A stretch of DNA of 25,630 nucleotides from the IMG/VR virus record IMGVR_UViG_3300005613_000376, positions 1-25,630 of that record; one strand, written 5' to 3'. Below, in pieces: positions 25,467 to 25,630 of this stretch. The notes beneath the pieces are model-generated. The model saw nothing but the letters and a program-made list of their open reading frames with translations, was not told where the DNA came from and ran no database searches. Made by a program: the position numbers and the translations under genes. The stretch comes from a virus. Each line of letters opens with the position of its first letter. Position 1 is the stretch's first letter.

Positions 25467-25630
25467 CTACAGGCCACACATGCCCTCGCACTCTTGATTG
25501 AATAAATCAGGTTCTTGTTCCTTAACTTTAAATTTTGCGTCTTTGAGTGGTACACAAGATCGGTGAATGTATAACTGGTCTTTAACTTTTTTATTGCCTT
25601 TTCGAATGGTTTCATCGATCTCACAGGCAT
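25467..25630 (-). CDS. Partial Cys-containing protein, 5' end outside window
   Basis: A minus-strand frame enters from the right edge and ends at 25467. The 53 visible residues read ACEIDETIRKGNKKVKDQLY, 'IHRSCVPLKDAKFKVKEQEP' and 'DLFNQECEGMCGL'. Four Cys (CEI, SCVP, ECEGMCG) in this spacing suggest a zinc-binding or disulfide-bonded small protein, a type I recall in phage early regions. It is immediately followed by the DUF7220-like gene. Function unknown; the N-terminal part is not in the window. Confidence 0.65.
   Translation of the reverse strand, partial: ACEIDETIRKGNKKVKDQLYIHRSCVPLKDAKFKVKEQEPDLFNQECEGMCGL

Noticed and set aside
1-25630. tRNA genes, CRISPR arrays, insertion sequences, integrase or att sites
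   Set aside because: Read on both strands; no cloverleaf, regular short-spacer repeat array, transposase or recombinase motif, or tRNA-like att core was recognised.

Overview
The window is an AT-rich segment of a tailed bacteriophage genome. It holds a virion-morphogenesis block on the minus strand and part of an early or accessory region. The set of capsid, portal, terminase and small Lys/Gly-rich proteins resembles, from memory, uncultured marine phages (the Mediterranean 'uvMED' type) and phages of SAR11-like bacteria. That host assignment is inference; no host gene, tRNA, integrase, RNA polymerase or CRISPR array was seen. A portal and large terminase of P22-like size, together with two adaptor-like proteins, suggest a short-tailed virion. 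The window cuts through genes at both ends, so the genome is incomplete here.

Layout, in the direction of late transcription (minus strand, right to left). From 18970 down to 10087 come large terminase, a small Lys-rich protein, portal, small basic proteins, a two-helix membrane protein, a coiled-coil protein, a GroES-like co-chaperonin, scaffold, a conserved protein, a decoration-type protein and the major capsid protein, closed by a strong terminator at about 10021-10052. From 9925 to 8057 come further structural or conserved proteins. From 8060 to 6749 come small coupled genes, two membrane proteins and an M15-type peptidase (lysis cassette). From 6749 to 4005 runs a tightly overlapped string of very small, very basic proteins around a methyltransferase-like gene. 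From 3986 to 1 come adaptor-like proteins, structural proteins and the start of a tail-fibre-like protein. Twelve gene junctions are TAATG (stop and start sharing one base), so the operon is heavily translationally coupled. Several genes of 34-51 codons are visible only because of these junctions.

The right part (19.1-25.6 kb) holds short genes on both strands: unknown early proteins, a Cys-cluster protein, a PD-(D/E)XK nuclease, an HExxH metallopeptidase-like protein, the small terminase, a DUF7220-like membrane protein and a Cys-containing partial gene. Six intergenic promoters here carry variants of one 12-base element, ATATCCCATGAT (two exact copies), in or beside the promoter spacer. Two are matched head-to-head divergent promoters with the same geometry. 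This looks like one regulatory circuit controlling the early genes.

The strongest candidates for something undescribed are: the shared ATATCCCATGAT promoter element; a 225-base GC-rich chain of perfect stem-loops at 22973-23195, downstream of one of these promoters; a family of Lys-x-Gly-Gly proteins, three of which end in Tyr-Val encoded by bases that also form the next gene's start codon; and a hairpin between a Shine-Dalgarno sequence and its start codon at 20551-20586. Protein family names are given from memory of sequence patterns; no database search was run.
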